A DNA stretch of 16,482 bases from NCBI GenBank assembly GCA_024655865.1, contig JANLFM010000020.1:1-16482 (forward strand), given 5' to 3'. How positions within the stretch are numbered: the first letter of the stretch is position 1; every line of letters starts with the position of its first letter. Below are positions 1-7,158 of the stretch, piece after piece. Origin of the DNA: Caldisericota bacterium (GTDB lineage: Bacteria; Caldisericota; JANLFM01). The translations under genes were made by a program, and so were the position numbers. Below the pieces are notes generated by a model. The model worked only from the letters and a program-made list of their open reading frames with translations. It was not told the DNA's origin and searched no databases.

Positions 1-163
1 CCTCAATCACTACCCTTAATTTATCCTGAAGGCTTTTGAAGAACTCGACTATCTCAAGGTCCCTGTTTTCCAACTTCCTCCCTTTCACCACCTCGTTTCC
101 GCTGTCATCCACTACCGTTACCACGGAGAAAAGCTTGTGCATGTCCATCCCTGCATATAACAT
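1..163 (-). CDS. IS110-family transposase, N-terminal fragment (cut by window edge)
   Basis: The minus strand reads in frame from an ATG at 163 to the window edge, giving 54 residues that begin MLYAGMDMHKLFSVVTVVDD. The opening GMDMHK followed by short beta strands is typical of the RuvC-like DEDD domain of IS110/IS1111 transposases, where the first Asp is a catalytic residue. A good ribosome binding site (AAGGAGG, about 9 nt before the ATG) supports the start. These enzymes are RNA-guided serine/DEDD recombinases that excise and insert the element as a circle, using a bridge RNA encoded in one non-coding end. The rest of the gene lies left of the window, so the C-terminal serine domain cannot be checked. 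The family call rests on the N-terminal pattern only. Confidence 0.8.
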   Translation of the reverse strand, partial: MLYAGMDMHKLFSVVTVVDDSGNEVVKGRKLENRDLEIVEFFKSLQDKLRVVIE

Positions 164-203
164 AATTTCAAGCCTCCTTTTGTTGCTGCCCCTACTCAAA
201 AAA

Positions 204-226
204 GAGTAGCATGGGAGGCTACTTTT
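204..226. other. hairpin beside the IS110 transposase start
   Basis: AGTAGC at 205-210 and GCTACT at 218-223 form a perfect 6-bp stem around the 7-nt loop ATGGGAG. It can extend outward by a G-T pair and several A-T pairs, and T-rich sequence follows on the plus strand. It could be part of the end of the insertion sequence, a bridge RNA stem, or a weak plus-strand terminator that shields the element from outside transcription. The sequence alone does not decide. Confidence 0.4.
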
Positions 227-232
227 TCATGG

Positions 233-334
233 AATCAAAAATTTTCTGGCAAAGAAGATCTGAAGATTGGTCTTGACGGTGAACCAATTTCTTTGTCCAG
301 TATCAAAACAAAGATTATGGAAGAGGGGGATTAG
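233..334 (+). pseudogene. 3' tail of a gene truncated by the insertion sequence
   Basis: A frame ending at TAG 332-334 encodes a protein-like tail (about GKEDLKIGLDGEPISL and then a helix-like SIKTKIMEEGD). The frame stays open leftward into the insertion sequence but has no convincing start. It stops 3 bp before the ATG of the next gene, the close spacing expected of an operon partner, and its last codons supply that gene's GAGGGG ribosome binding site. The simplest reading is the C-terminal end of an upstream operon gene whose 5' part was separated by the IS110 insertion. I do not recognise the family from about 30 residues. Chance coding potential in an IS end is the alternative. Confidence 0.4.
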
Positions 335-337
335 AAG

Positions 338-1000
338 ATGGATGATGTTAGAAGAGAAATAACCTACTTTCGGTATTGTGGCGAGGCAAACACTGAAAAG
401 GTGCTACAAGCCGCAAAAAAGAGGTGCAAAGAACTGGGAATTGACCAAATAGTCATTGCATCCGAGACTGGCAGAAGTGCTCTGAAAGCTGTTGAGGTGT
501 TTCGCGGCACCAAAACTAAGATAATTGTGGTCACGCACTATCCTGCAACTACCTGGGGACCAAGGGGCGATATACCAATCGGATTAATGAGGGAGGAGTA
601 CTCAGAAACTCGGAAAAGACTATTAGAAAATGGGGTGATAATTGTTCAGGGTTCAAGACCTTTTGCTCCACCATCTCGATCAATTAAGTGGGAGTTTCCA
701 ACCCCTGAAGGTATCCTGGATAAAACCCTTGAGATATTTGGTGCCGGTACAAAAATAGCTATCGAGGCAGCGATTATGGCAACCGATGCAGGGAAAATCA
801 ATGAAGGCGAGGAGGTCGTGTCCTGTGCAGGCACTTACAAGGGTTTAGATACAGCTCTGGTGGTGAGGACTGCATATAGTATGAATTTTTTTAAGGATTT
901 CGAAGTGAGAGAGATTATAGTCAAACCCAGGTATCGAGTGAGAGAGCTTCCAGAATACAAATACGAAAACTGGAAAGGAGATCTGGATAAATATTATTAG
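338..1000 (+). CDS. pyruvate kinase alpha/beta (C-terminal) domain-like protein
   Basis: This 220-residue protein resembles the stand-alone relatives of the pyruvate kinase C-terminal domain (PK_C-like). Residues about 15-35 form a helix, and then IDQIVIASETGRSALKAVEV (36-55) is the strand-loop-helix seen in PK_C, with TKIIVVTHY as the next strand. A second alpha/beta half holds a GAGTKIAIEAAIMATDAGKI segment. There is no pyruvate kinase catalytic barrel, so it should not be a pyruvate kinase. In pyruvate kinase this fold carries the allosteric site; the role of free-standing versions is not established. The ATG is preceded by GAGGGG at a suitable distance and lies 3 bp after a truncated reading frame, suggesting it was once a downstream operon gene. 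Its codons look more A/T-rich than those of the genes that follow. Confidence 0.7.
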   Translation: MDDVRREITYFRYCGEANTEKVLQAAKKRCKELGIDQIVIASETGRSALKAVEVFRGTKTKIIVVTHYPATTWGPRGDIPIGLMREEYSETRKRLLENGVIIVQGSRPFAPPSRSIKWEFPTPEGILDKTLEIFGAGTKIAIEAAIMATDAGKINEGEEVVSCAGTYKGLDTALVVRTAYSMNFFKDFEVREIIVKPRYRVRELPEYKYENWKGDLDKYY

Positions 1001-1034
1001 CCTTCTTCCAGTTCCTTTTTTTCCTCCCTGCCTT

Positions 1035-1040
1035 TAAAAT
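1035..1040 (+). promoter_or_regulatory. possible -10 box (TAAAAT) just before the glycerate kinase start
   Basis: TAAAAT lies 9 nt before the ATG at 1050, and no Shine-Dalgarno sequence occurs in between. If used, transcription would begin at or next to the start codon. No good -35 hexamer is visible in the pyrimidine-rich stretch upstream, so this is weak. Confidence 0.3.
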
Positions 1041-1049
1041 TGAATTACC

Positions 1050-2381
1050 ATGAAAGAGATTCTGGAATCCTGTTTCAGGGAAGCCCTTAGGGCCCTCGAC
1101 CCCTACTGGCTAGTCAAGGACAACCTCCACCTGGAAAAAGAAAGACTTTACTGGGGAAACAATTTCCTGATTGATTTGAAGGATTATCGCCGGGTGCTTC
1201 TTGCGGGTCTGGGGAAGGCAGCGCCCTTAATGGCCCAGGGAGTCCTGGATGTTCTGGGAGACGTGATCGAGGCAGGGCTCATCGTTTCCCATCACTTCCC
1301 CTCCAGCTTGCCGGAAAAAATTCGCACCCTCACGGGCTCTCACCCCATTCCGGACGAAAAAAGCCTTGAGGCGGGAAAAGCTCTCTATTCTTTCCTTTCA
1401 AACTTGAACAAAGACGACCTGGTGATCTTCATTACAACTGGGGGAGGCTCGGCCATAGCCATTTATCCGGTAGAGGAGGTATCCCTCGAGGATAAGGCTC
1501 TGACATTCCAGGCTTTGATCAGTGCTCCTCTGAGCATTAGGGAGATAAATTCGGTGCGCAGGAAGCTCTCCCGGATCAAGGGAGGCGGCCTGGCCAGGGT
1601 GAGCTCTCCGGCTACAGTGATCAACCTGGTAATCTCGGATGTAGTAGGGGACGATCTTGCCACCATCGCCTCAGGACCGTTCGTTTCTGATCCGGACCCT
1701 TCCCCAAAAGCTCTGGAGGTCATCGCCTCTTACAATCTGGAGGAGAAAATCCCCACCCGGGTGATGGAATATCTAAGGCAATTAGAAAAGGGTGAACAGG
1801 GTGAAGCGAGGTCAGAAGTATTCCAGGACCGCATCAAAAACCTAATTGTGGCCTCGAACCTCCACTTTTTAAAGAAGTGCCAGGAAATCTTAAGCGAGAG
1901 GGGAATCAAAGCCCATATTCTTTCCTCTCGCCTTGAGGGGGAAGTGGAACCCCTGGCCCGCTTCCACGCTCAAATTGCTCAGGAAGTTATCTCGAGCGGT
2001 TATCCCTTTTCTCCTCCCTGCGCCCTTCTCTCGGGTGGGGAGTCCACTGTGAATTTAAAAGGCAAGGGGGTAGGGGGGAGAAATCAGGAATTCGCCCTGC
2101 ACTTCCTTTTAGCCATGGAAGGCTTTAGAGGGCGCTTCCACATCCTTTCTTGCGGTACTGACGGGAAGGACGGCAACTCGGAAGCCGCCGGGGCTTATGC
2201 TGGTTTTGAGGACTATATAAAGATAAAAGCTCTCAGCCTGGATCCCCGAGATTTCCTTTCGCATAACGACTCCTATCATTTTTTTGAAAAAACAGGAGGT
2301 TTGATCGTCACAGGGCCCACAGGGACCAACCTGGCGGATGTAAGGATTATCTTTTTGGAGGGTGAATGTAATGAAAAATAG
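1050..2381 (+). CDS. glycerate 2-kinase (MOFRL family)
   Basis: The 443-residue protein has the two-domain layout of MOFRL-type glycerate kinases: an N-terminal DUF4147 domain (about 5-245) and a C-terminal MOFRL domain (about 323-430). Visible signatures are AGLGKAAPLMA with the conserved Lys56, SHPIPDEKS (97-105), TTGGGSA (129-135), NSVRRKLSRIKGG (167-179), SDVVGDD and ASGP (196-210), GGEST (329-333), GRNQEFAL (343-350) and CGTDGKDG (368-375). The family phosphorylates D-glycerate with ATP to 2-phosphoglycerate, which enters glycolysis, and acts in the cytosol. Length is normal and the key motifs are intact. No Shine-Dalgarno is visible before the ATG, and a TAAAAT box 9 nt upstream hints at a leaderless message. 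The 3' end overlaps the M28 peptidase start, so the two are probably co-transcribed although their functions look unrelated. Confidence 0.92.
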   Translation: MKEILESCFREALRALDPYWLVKDNLHLEKERLYWGNNFLIDLKDYRRVLLAGLGKAAPLMAQGVLDVLGDVIEAGLIVSHHFPSSLPEKIRTLTGSHPIPDEKSLEAGKALYSFLSNLNKDDLVIFITTGGGSAIAIYPVEEVSLEDKALTFQALISAPLSIREINSVRRKLSRIKGGGLARVSSPATVINLVISDVVGDDLATIASGPFVSDPDPSPKALEVIASYNLEEKIPTRVMEYLRQLEKGEQGEARSEVFQDRIKNLIVASNLHFLKKCQEILSERGIKAHILSSRLEGEVEPLARFHAQIAQEVISSGYPFSPPCALLSGGESTVNLKGKGVGGRNQEFALHFLLAMEGFRGRFHILSCGTDGKDGNSEAAGAYAGFEDYIKIKALSLDPRDFLSHNDSYHFFEKTGGLIVTGPTGTNLADVRIIFLEGECNEK

Positions 2382-3531
2382 CATTGATTTCCTCAGGGAA
2401 CTCTGTGCTTTTCCGCACAGAGGATCGGCTACGAAAGAGGAGAGAAAAGCCGCTTCCTTAATCAGGGGAAAGCTTGAAGAGTTTGGATACAAGGTAATAG
2501 TACAAGAATTTCACGCTACAAGGGACAACTTTTACCTCTTGCCAGTTCAGGTGTTGTTCCTGGCTATTATCGCCGGCCTGCTTTCCTTATTTTCCAGTCT
2601 TTCCTGGCTTTCCCTTCTCCTCCTGGTGTATGGCCTCGTGCTCCTTTTTCTGGAAGTCTCCGGATTTGACATAGACCTGACCGTTATGCCCAGGTTCAAA
2701 TCGCAGAATATATACACTCTCCCCGATAAACTGCCCTCAAAGCTGGTGATTGTCTCCGCCCATTACGATACTCAGAGGGGGAGTTTTATTTTCCATCCCT
2801 CTTTCATTGACAGGATTCCCCTGCTTTTCGGAGTGAGTTATTTAGGCGTAGGGCTGATGCTCCTGGGAGTTATCCTCAGGTTTTTCTCACTGGTGTCCAG
2901 CTCTTTCTGGCTTCTCTCGATTGGAGTTGCTTTATCCTTTTTGGTTTTCCTGGTTTTTCTCTTTGCTTGGATCACAGGAAGATATACCCAGGGGGCGAAT
3001 GACAATGGTTCCGGAACAGCCTTAGCTCTTTTCCTGGCCCAGGACTATAAGGTGAATCGTGCTGATTATCCTTCAGATACCGAAGTGCTCTTCCTCTTCA
3101 CCGGAAATGAGGAAGGAGGAACGAAGGGGATGAAGGCTTTCCTGAGGAAAATGTCTCAGGAGCTCCCTCGAGATGCCACAAAGTTCATCGTATTGGACAA
3201 CCTGGGGACGGGAAAAGTGACCTTTCTTAAAGGTGAGGGAATGATTCTTTACCGGAAAGCCGGAAAGGAGCTTTTGGAAGTGGCGCGGGAGCTTAAGAAA
3301 ACTTTCCCGGCAGAGATTCAAGAACAAAAGAACTTACTCCTGCCTACTGACTCCCTGCCGGTGGCGACTAAGGGTTTTCAAACCATCTCTTTTTTGGGGA
3401 AAGACGAAAAGGGGAGGCTGGGAAACTACCACTACTTCACAGACGTTTTTGAGAACGTGGATCAAGACTTTCTCAGGCTCGAGGAGAACTTCTTTAAAGA
3501 GTACCTGAAAAGGGTAACCTCCTTAAAATAG
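2371..3531 (+). CDS. M28-family zinc aminopeptidase with inserted membrane helices
   Basis: Recognisable M28 zinc ligands occur in order: SAHYDT (His134, Asp136, counted from the GTG at 2362), GANDNGSGTA (Asp214), GNEEGG (Glu250/Glu251, the catalytic pair), LDNLG (Asp279) and NYHYFTD (His357). Unusually, four hydrophobic stretches interrupt the domain: about 59-79, 81-99, 152-172 and 182-204. The last two fall between the first His ligand and the bridging Asp. With an even number of helices on each side, all zinc ligands end up on the same face, probably cytosolic. I chose ATG 2371 because GGAGG (2357-2361) lies 9 nt before it, whereas GTG 2362 overlaps that site. It overlaps the glycerate kinase by 11 bp, implying translational coupling. 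The substrate is unknown; membrane-bound aminopeptidase activity is an inference from the family. Confidence 0.82.
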   Translation: MKNSIDFLRELCAFPHRGSATKEERKAASLIRGKLEEFGYKVIVQEFHATRDNFYLLPVQVLFLAIIAGLLSLFSSLSWLSLLLLVYGLVLLFLEVSGFDIDLTVMPRFKSQNIYTLPDKLPSKLVIVSAHYDTQRGSFIFHPSFIDRIPLLFGVSYLGVGLMLLGVILRFFSLVSSSFWLLSIGVALSFLVFLVFLFAWITGRYTQGANDNGSGTALALFLAQDYKVNRADYPSDTEVLFLFTGNEEGGTKGMKAFLRKMSQELPRDATKFIVLDNLGTGKVTFLKGEGMILYRKAGKELLEVARELKKTFPAEIQEQKNLLLPTDSLPVATKGFQTISFLGKDEKGRLGNYHYFTDVFENVDQDFLRLEENFFKEYLKRVTSLK

Positions 3532-3599
3532 CGGTCAAAGAAGCTCCTCTGGTTGAAACAACCAAAGCTGGCAAGGTCGGCTAAAAACAGAGGAAAACG

Positions 3600-3640
3600 G
3601 ATGGGGCGCCCTGAAGGCGCCCCATCTTTAGTTTAATATT
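3600..3640. terminator. bidirectional intrinsic terminator
   Basis: GATGGGGCGCC (3600-3610) and GGCGCCCCATC (3616-3626) form a perfect 11-bp stem with loop CTGAA. TTTAGTTTAATATTCTTTT follows on the plus strand. On the minus strand the stem is followed by CGTTTTCCTC. It lies between two converging genes, the M28 peptidase and the zinc-ribbon membrane protein. Confidence 0.88.
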
Positions 3641-3658
3641 CTTTTCTGTTAAACCAGA

Positions 3659-4639
3659 TCAGCTCTGCGGGGTCTCAGGAGGTGGGGGAGGTGGTTGCTG
3701 CTGGGGAGGTGTGGGTGGAGCTCCAATCTGGAAACCACAGTATGTGCAGAACTTGGTTCCTACCGGGACCTGCTTTCCGCAGTTGGGGCAGAACATGTAT
3801 CCCGGTGCCGGTCCAGCCTGAGGAGGTGGTGGCGGAGGATATGGGTATCCAGCCTGAGGAGGCCTCCTCTTTCTGGCACTCAAGCTCACAAGGAGTACGA
3901 TGATTGCCAGGACGAAGAGCGCTCCAAAGGCAATGATGATGATCCAGGTCGTGCTTAACCCACCACCTGAAGGAGCAGGTCCTCCCGTAGGAGTGGGTTG
4001 TGGAGGTTGAGTGGTACCAGGCGGTGGAGTAGTGGCAGGGGGTGTTCCGGTAGGAGGTGGAGTCTGAGTTGTAGGAGGTGGAGTCTGCGAGGTTGGCGGA
4101 AGTGCCCCGCTTGGCTTAAAAGTGATGGTCCCGGTAGGCGAACCCTTAAAAACTGCGGTGTCATTGGCGGTCTTCTGCCCCACGGTCTCGGTGATGTTAC
4201 CCTGAACATGGACGGTCAGGGTCTCAAAGGAGCTAAGATCGCCCAGATCGATGGTAATTGTTCCATCCGGGTTAATGGTAACCATCTCCTCGCCGAAGAA
4301 TTTTTGAGGGTCAGTCCACCTGAAAGCAATGCGGAAATTTCCCCCGCCTAGATCCTGAGCTGATGTGACTTCAGCCGATTCATCCTGTTGCATCTGCTCC
4401 ACCATAGCATCCAGAGTAAACCCCATTTCAATGAATGCCTGGGGAACAGTCAAGTTTAATACTGCATTTCCAGCGCCTGTGCTCTGAAGCCACATTTCCC
4501 CGTTTGCAGTCATAACTGGCTCTTCAGTTTGGGCGCTGGCTTGAAAAGGTGTAAAACTGAGCAGGAAAAGGGCTATGAAAACAAGCAGCAAAAACCTGCC
4601 GGTAGTTGAACTGGCTAACTTACTCAAAATGACCTCCAT
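3659..4639 (-). CDS. single-pass membrane protein: secreted beta-rich domain, Pro/Thr linker, cytosolic zinc ribbon
   Basis: The 326-residue protein begins with a signal peptide (hydrophobic 16-31, likely cut after FQASA at 36). An outer domain (about 37-178) follows, predicted rich in beta strands with a LNLTVPQAFIEMGFTLDAMV segment loosely like LppM/DUF3153 proteins. Next come a Pro/Thr/Gly linker (179-227), one membrane helix (230-252) and the stop-transfer ARKRR. The tail is Pro-rich, a zinc ribbon with Cys284/287/298/301 (CPNCGK ... CTYCG), and a Pro-rich end. The topology puts the zinc ribbon inside the cell, so the protein could link an outer ligand to cytosolic partners; its function is unknown. 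ATG 4639 has only GGGG 3 nt upstream, while TTG 4627 is preceded by GGAGGT, so it may start 4 codons later. Its own TATAAT promoter and the terminator at 3600 suggest a single-gene unit. Confidence 0.75.
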   Translation of the reverse strand: MEVILSKLASSTTGRFLLLVFIALFLLSFTPFQASAQTEEPVMTANGEMWLQSTGAGNAVLNLTVPQAFIEMGFTLDAMVEQMQQDESAEVTSAQDLGGGNFRIAFRWTDPQKFFGEEMVTINPDGTITIDLGDLSSFETLTVHVQGNITETVGQKTANDTAVFKGSPTGTITFKPSGALPPTSQTPPPTTQTPPPTGTPPATTPPPGTTQPPQPTPTGGPAPSGGGLSTTWIIIIAFGALFVLAIIVLLVSLSARKRRPPQAGYPYPPPPPPQAGPAPGYMFCPNCGKQVPVGTKFCTYCGFQIGAPPTPPQQQPPPPPPETPQS

Positions 4640-4643
4640 TTCC

Positions 4644-4655
4644 CCCCGTTCGGGG
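4644..4655. other. small CCCCG-TT-CGGGG hairpin in the 5' leader of the zinc-ribbon protein gene
   Basis: CCCCG and CGGGG form a compact 5-bp stem between the promoter at 4666-4694 and the start codon at 4639 on the minus strand. On the plus strand CTTTTT follows, so it could also stop stray plus-strand transcription. In the minus-strand leader its G run overlaps the only purine-rich sequence close to ATG 4639, so it might modulate initiation. Confidence 0.35.
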
Positions 4656-4665
4656 CTTTTTGGGT

Positions 4666-4694
4666 ATTATATCAAAAAGAGCTTTCCTGGTCTA
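4666..4694 (-). promoter_or_regulatory. sigma-A-type promoter of the zinc-ribbon membrane protein gene
   Basis: On the minus strand a perfect TATAAT (4671-4666) is preceded at 17 bp by TAGACC (4694-4689), which matches four of six bases of TTGACA. The predicted start near 4659 gives a leader of about 20 nt before ATG 4639. It lies in the 87-bp gap after the Lon-like protease gene. Confidence 0.7.
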
Positions 4695-4726
4695 ACTCCG
4701 CTTTCTTGTGAGGAAAATGTTCGGGC

Positions 4727-7108
4727 TTAAATTTTGAAAAAGTCCTTGAGCTGATAGGCATACTGGCGGAGCTTTTCATAAACCCGAGCGTGGATACTCT
4801 CTGGAGTGAACTTTCCGTCAGGCTCCCTTTTTCCAGCGGGAATACCTGTGAGGATTTCCAGCCCTTCCTCCACCTTTTCTATAGCCCAAATGTGAAAGAG
4901 GTTCTTTTCCACTGCCTCCACTACTTCGTCCTTGAGCATCAAATGCTGAACATTGGCTTTAGGAATGATCACTCCCTGATTCCCGGTTAACCCCAAAGCC
5001 TTACACACTGAAAAGAAACCTTCAATTTTCTCGTTTACACCGCCAATGGGCTGGATCTCTCCGAACTGGTTCACGGAGCCTGTAACGGCAATTTCCTGGC
5101 TTAAGGAAACTTCGGCCAGGGCAGAGAGAAGAGCGAAAAGCTCTGCTGCGGAGGCACTATCTCCTTCAATTTCCTCGTACATCTGCTCGAAGGTCAAAGA
5201 TGCAGATAAACTCAGGGGAAAATCCTGGGCGTATTGCCCGCCGAGATACCCGGTGAGGATGAGCACTCCTTTGCTATGAATAGGCCCGGAGAGAGCAATT
5301 TCCCTTTCAATATTCACGACACCAGCACGGCCCAAAAATACCCGGGCCGTAATCTTGTTCGGTCTGCCAAAGGAGTAGTTCCCTGCGGCGTAAATGGAAA
5401 GGCCATTGATCTGCCCCACTTTCTCTCCTCTGGTTTCTATTAAGAGAACCCCCTTTTCGATCATTTCCTGGATTTTGTCCTCGATCAGGCGCGAGCGATA
5501 AAATTTCTCCTCAAGCGCCTTCTTCACATGGGATGCTTTGACGAACTCGCTGGATTCGCTCTTCGCCCAATAGCAGGCCTCGTAGGCGATGTCCGCGATC
5601 TCCATGAAACTTGCGGAGAGCTTGTCCTTTGACCCGGCGAGCCTCGATCCGTACTCCACAAGAGAGGCTACAGCACCGGCGTCAAAGTGGGAAATGCAGG
5701 GATCCTCACTGGCCAGGAGATTGATAAAGGAGGCATAATCGGCAACGGACTGTTCGTTACGATGAAATTCAGTATCGAAGTCGGCACGAATCTTAAAGAG
5801 CTTGGGAAAGTCCTCATCCAGAGCATAGAGGAGGAAGTAATGCCTTGGTTGCCCTATGATGATTACCTTCAAATCCACGGGGATGGGCTCCGGACGGAGG
5901 GTTGTAGTGGGCACACCGCCCACAAACTCCGAAAGGTTTTCCACTCTGGCCTCGCCTGAACGAAGCGCCCTTTTTAGCGCCTCCCAGGAAAAAGGGGAAG
6001 CCAGGAGCTCCTGGGCGGGGACAATCAGATACCCTCCATTTGCCTGCTGAAGTGCTCCTGCCTTGATCATGGTCTGATCGGTTATCCAGGTGCCGAAAGC
6101 CGAACGGTACTCAATTTTTCCCATGAGGTTGTAATAAGAGGGATTGGGCTCAAAGATCACAGGGGCGCCTTTGAGGCCAGCTCTGTTTACGAAGACGTTC
6201 ACCCTGTATTTCCCGAGTTCCGGTGCCCCTTTTTCCTCCTCTGCTCCCTCTTTTTCCCTAAATTCCCTGAGCCTGGAAACCAGGTCATTTTTGACTTCCT
6301 TAAGCCAGGAGATCAGCTCCTCTTGTCCCTGGAAGGGCTCCTCGTACTTCTGAAAAAGAGGTTCCAGCAGGGAGTAGGCCAGCTCTTTTTCAATTTTTCT
6401 CAGTTCCTCTCCGTACTGGCGGTCTATACGCCTGGATTCCAGTACCATTTCCTCAAGCAGTTGGTGCAATTTCTGGGAGTTCTCCCCGTAGGCTTTTTTC
6501 TCTTCCTCTGACAAAGCCTCGAACTCCTCCGGGCTGAGCTTTTTACCATCCTTTACGGGGATAGTGAGGATGCCCTGCGGGGTAGGCTCAATAGCAAAAC
6601 CTAAATTCAAAGCCGATTGCTGAACCTTGAGGAACAAGTCATGCTTTAAAGTCGCGACCTTTTGCTCTAAAGCATTTTTTCTTTCCTGGTAAACGGGGGA
6701 GGTGAAAAGCTTTCTCAACTCCACCTCACAGGAGGAAATCAGGGAGTCCACGGAGCGGGAAAAGAGAATCCCGGTTCCCGGTGGCAGGGAAATAGCTTTA
6801 GGACGATCTGGCTGAGTAAAATCGTAAACGTAAATCCAGTCTGAAGGAACCGGTTCCTTAAGTGCTCGCTCGCGAATTAGATTGGTAACGATGGAAGTTC
6901 GACCAGTACCCGTCCTGCCGGAGACAAAAATATTGAACCCCCGCGCTTTAATTCCCAGGCCTACCTCCAGGGATCTCATGGCCCTCTCCTGACCCACAAT
7001 TCGATCCAGAGGCCTGAGCTCCCTCGTATTTGAGAATTTGAGCTCATCGGTATTCAGGTGAGCGCACAACTCTTCTGGCTTCAGCCTCAAAGAATCTCTG
7101 TAAGACAT
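4727..7108 (-). CDS. LonB-like ATP-dependent protease (COG1067 type)
   Basis: The 793-residue protein has the layout of the Lon-related family with an N-terminal AAA module and a C-terminal Lon protease domain. The nucleotide loop is GRTGTGRTS (64-72), with Arg70 where the canonical Walker A Lys sits. A long charged, likely coiled-coil insert spans about 125-295. QQANGGYLIVPAQE (354-367) occupies the Walker B region, and VIIIGQPRHY the sensor region. The protease domain is about 565-755, with the catalytic dyad Ser651 in EGDSASAAE and Lys694 in GGVNEKIEG, and TGSVNQFGEIQPIGGVNEKI linking them. Such enzymes unfold and degrade damaged or specific proteins in the cytosol; some family members are membrane-associated, but no membrane helix stands out here. 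The start ATG has only a weak GAGGGG upstream. It is divergent from nadA across a 50-bp gap. Confidence 0.88.
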   Translation of the reverse strand: MSYRDSLRLKPEELCAHLNTDELKFSNTRELRPLDRIVGQERAMRSLEVGLGIKARGFNIFVSGRTGTGRTSIVTNLIRERALKEPVPSDWIYVYDFTQPDRPKAISLPPGTGILFSRSVDSLISSCEVELRKLFTSPVYQERKNALEQKVATLKHDLFLKVQQSALNLGFAIEPTPQGILTIPVKDGKKLSPEEFEALSEEEKKAYGENSQKLHQLLEEMVLESRRIDRQYGEELRKIEKELAYSLLEPLFQKYEEPFQGQEELISWLKEVKNDLVSRLREFREKEGAEEEKGAPELGKYRVNVFVNRAGLKGAPVIFEPNPSYYNLMGKIEYRSAFGTWITDQTMIKAGALQQANGGYLIVPAQELLASPFSWEALKRALRSGEARVENLSEFVGGVPTTTLRPEPIPVDLKVIIIGQPRHYFLLYALDEDFPKLFKIRADFDTEFHRNEQSVADYASFINLLASEDPCISHFDAGAVASLVEYGSRLAGSKDKLSASFMEIADIAYEACYWAKSESSEFVKASHVKKALEEKFYRSRLIEDKIQEMIEKGVLLIETRGEKVGQINGLSIYAAGNYSFGRPNKITARVFLGRAGVVNIEREIALSGPIHSKGVLILTGYLGGQYAQDFPLSLSASLTFEQMYEEIEGDSASAAELFALLSALAEVSLSQEIAVTGSVNQFGEIQPIGGVNEKIEGFFSVCKALGLTGNQGVIIPKANVQHLMLKDEVVEAVEKNLFHIWAIEKVEEGLEILTGIPAGKREPDGKFTPESIHARVYEKLRQYAYQLKDFFKI

Positions 7109-7123
7109 AAATGCCCCTCGCCC

Positions 7124-7152
7124 TTCATCAGGTCTTTTTTTAAGTTTATAAT
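7124..7152 (+). promoter_or_regulatory. promoter of nadABC, implying a leaderless nadA mRNA
   Basis: TATAAT at 7147-7152 is a perfect -10 box, with a weak -35 (TTCATC, 7124-7129, three of six matches) at 17-bp spacing. Only 6 nt separate the -10 box from the nadA ATG at 7159, so transcription should start on or next to the start codon. No Shine-Dalgarno sequence is present. The leader is too short to hold a riboswitch. Confidence 0.6.
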
Positions 7153-7158
7153 AAAACG

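Larger units (their letters stand above)
1..230 (-). mobile_element. IS110-type insertion sequence, one end (right limit uncertain)
   Basis: The transposase fragment at 1-163 implies that an element enters the window from the left. Its end must lie between the transposase start and the next intact gene at 338. A hairpin sits at about 204-226, and an open frame that looks like the tail of another gene runs up to 334, so I place the end near 190-235 by inference. IS110 elements usually lack long terminal inverted repeats, which is why the border cannot be read directly. If the end is near 200, this side is too short for a full bridge RNA and the element would resemble the IS1111 type, with the RNA at the other end. 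If it reaches about 330, a bridge RNA could fit here. Confidence 0.45.

Noticed and set aside
338-1000. A pyruvate kinase fragment
   Set aside because: The gene is complete with its own start and ribosome site and shows no trace of the catalytic barrel. It fits stand-alone PK_C-like proteins rather than a broken kinase.
3955-4351. Open frames in other frames of the Pro/Thr linker region
   Set aside because: Simple repeated CCN/ACN codons open all frames. The Leu/Arg/Pro-rich products are artefacts of the linker.
7109-7158. NAD-sensing riboswitch upstream of nadA
   Set aside because: Only 50 bp separate the divergent genes, and the -10 box lies 6 nt from the ATG. No room is left for a structured leader.
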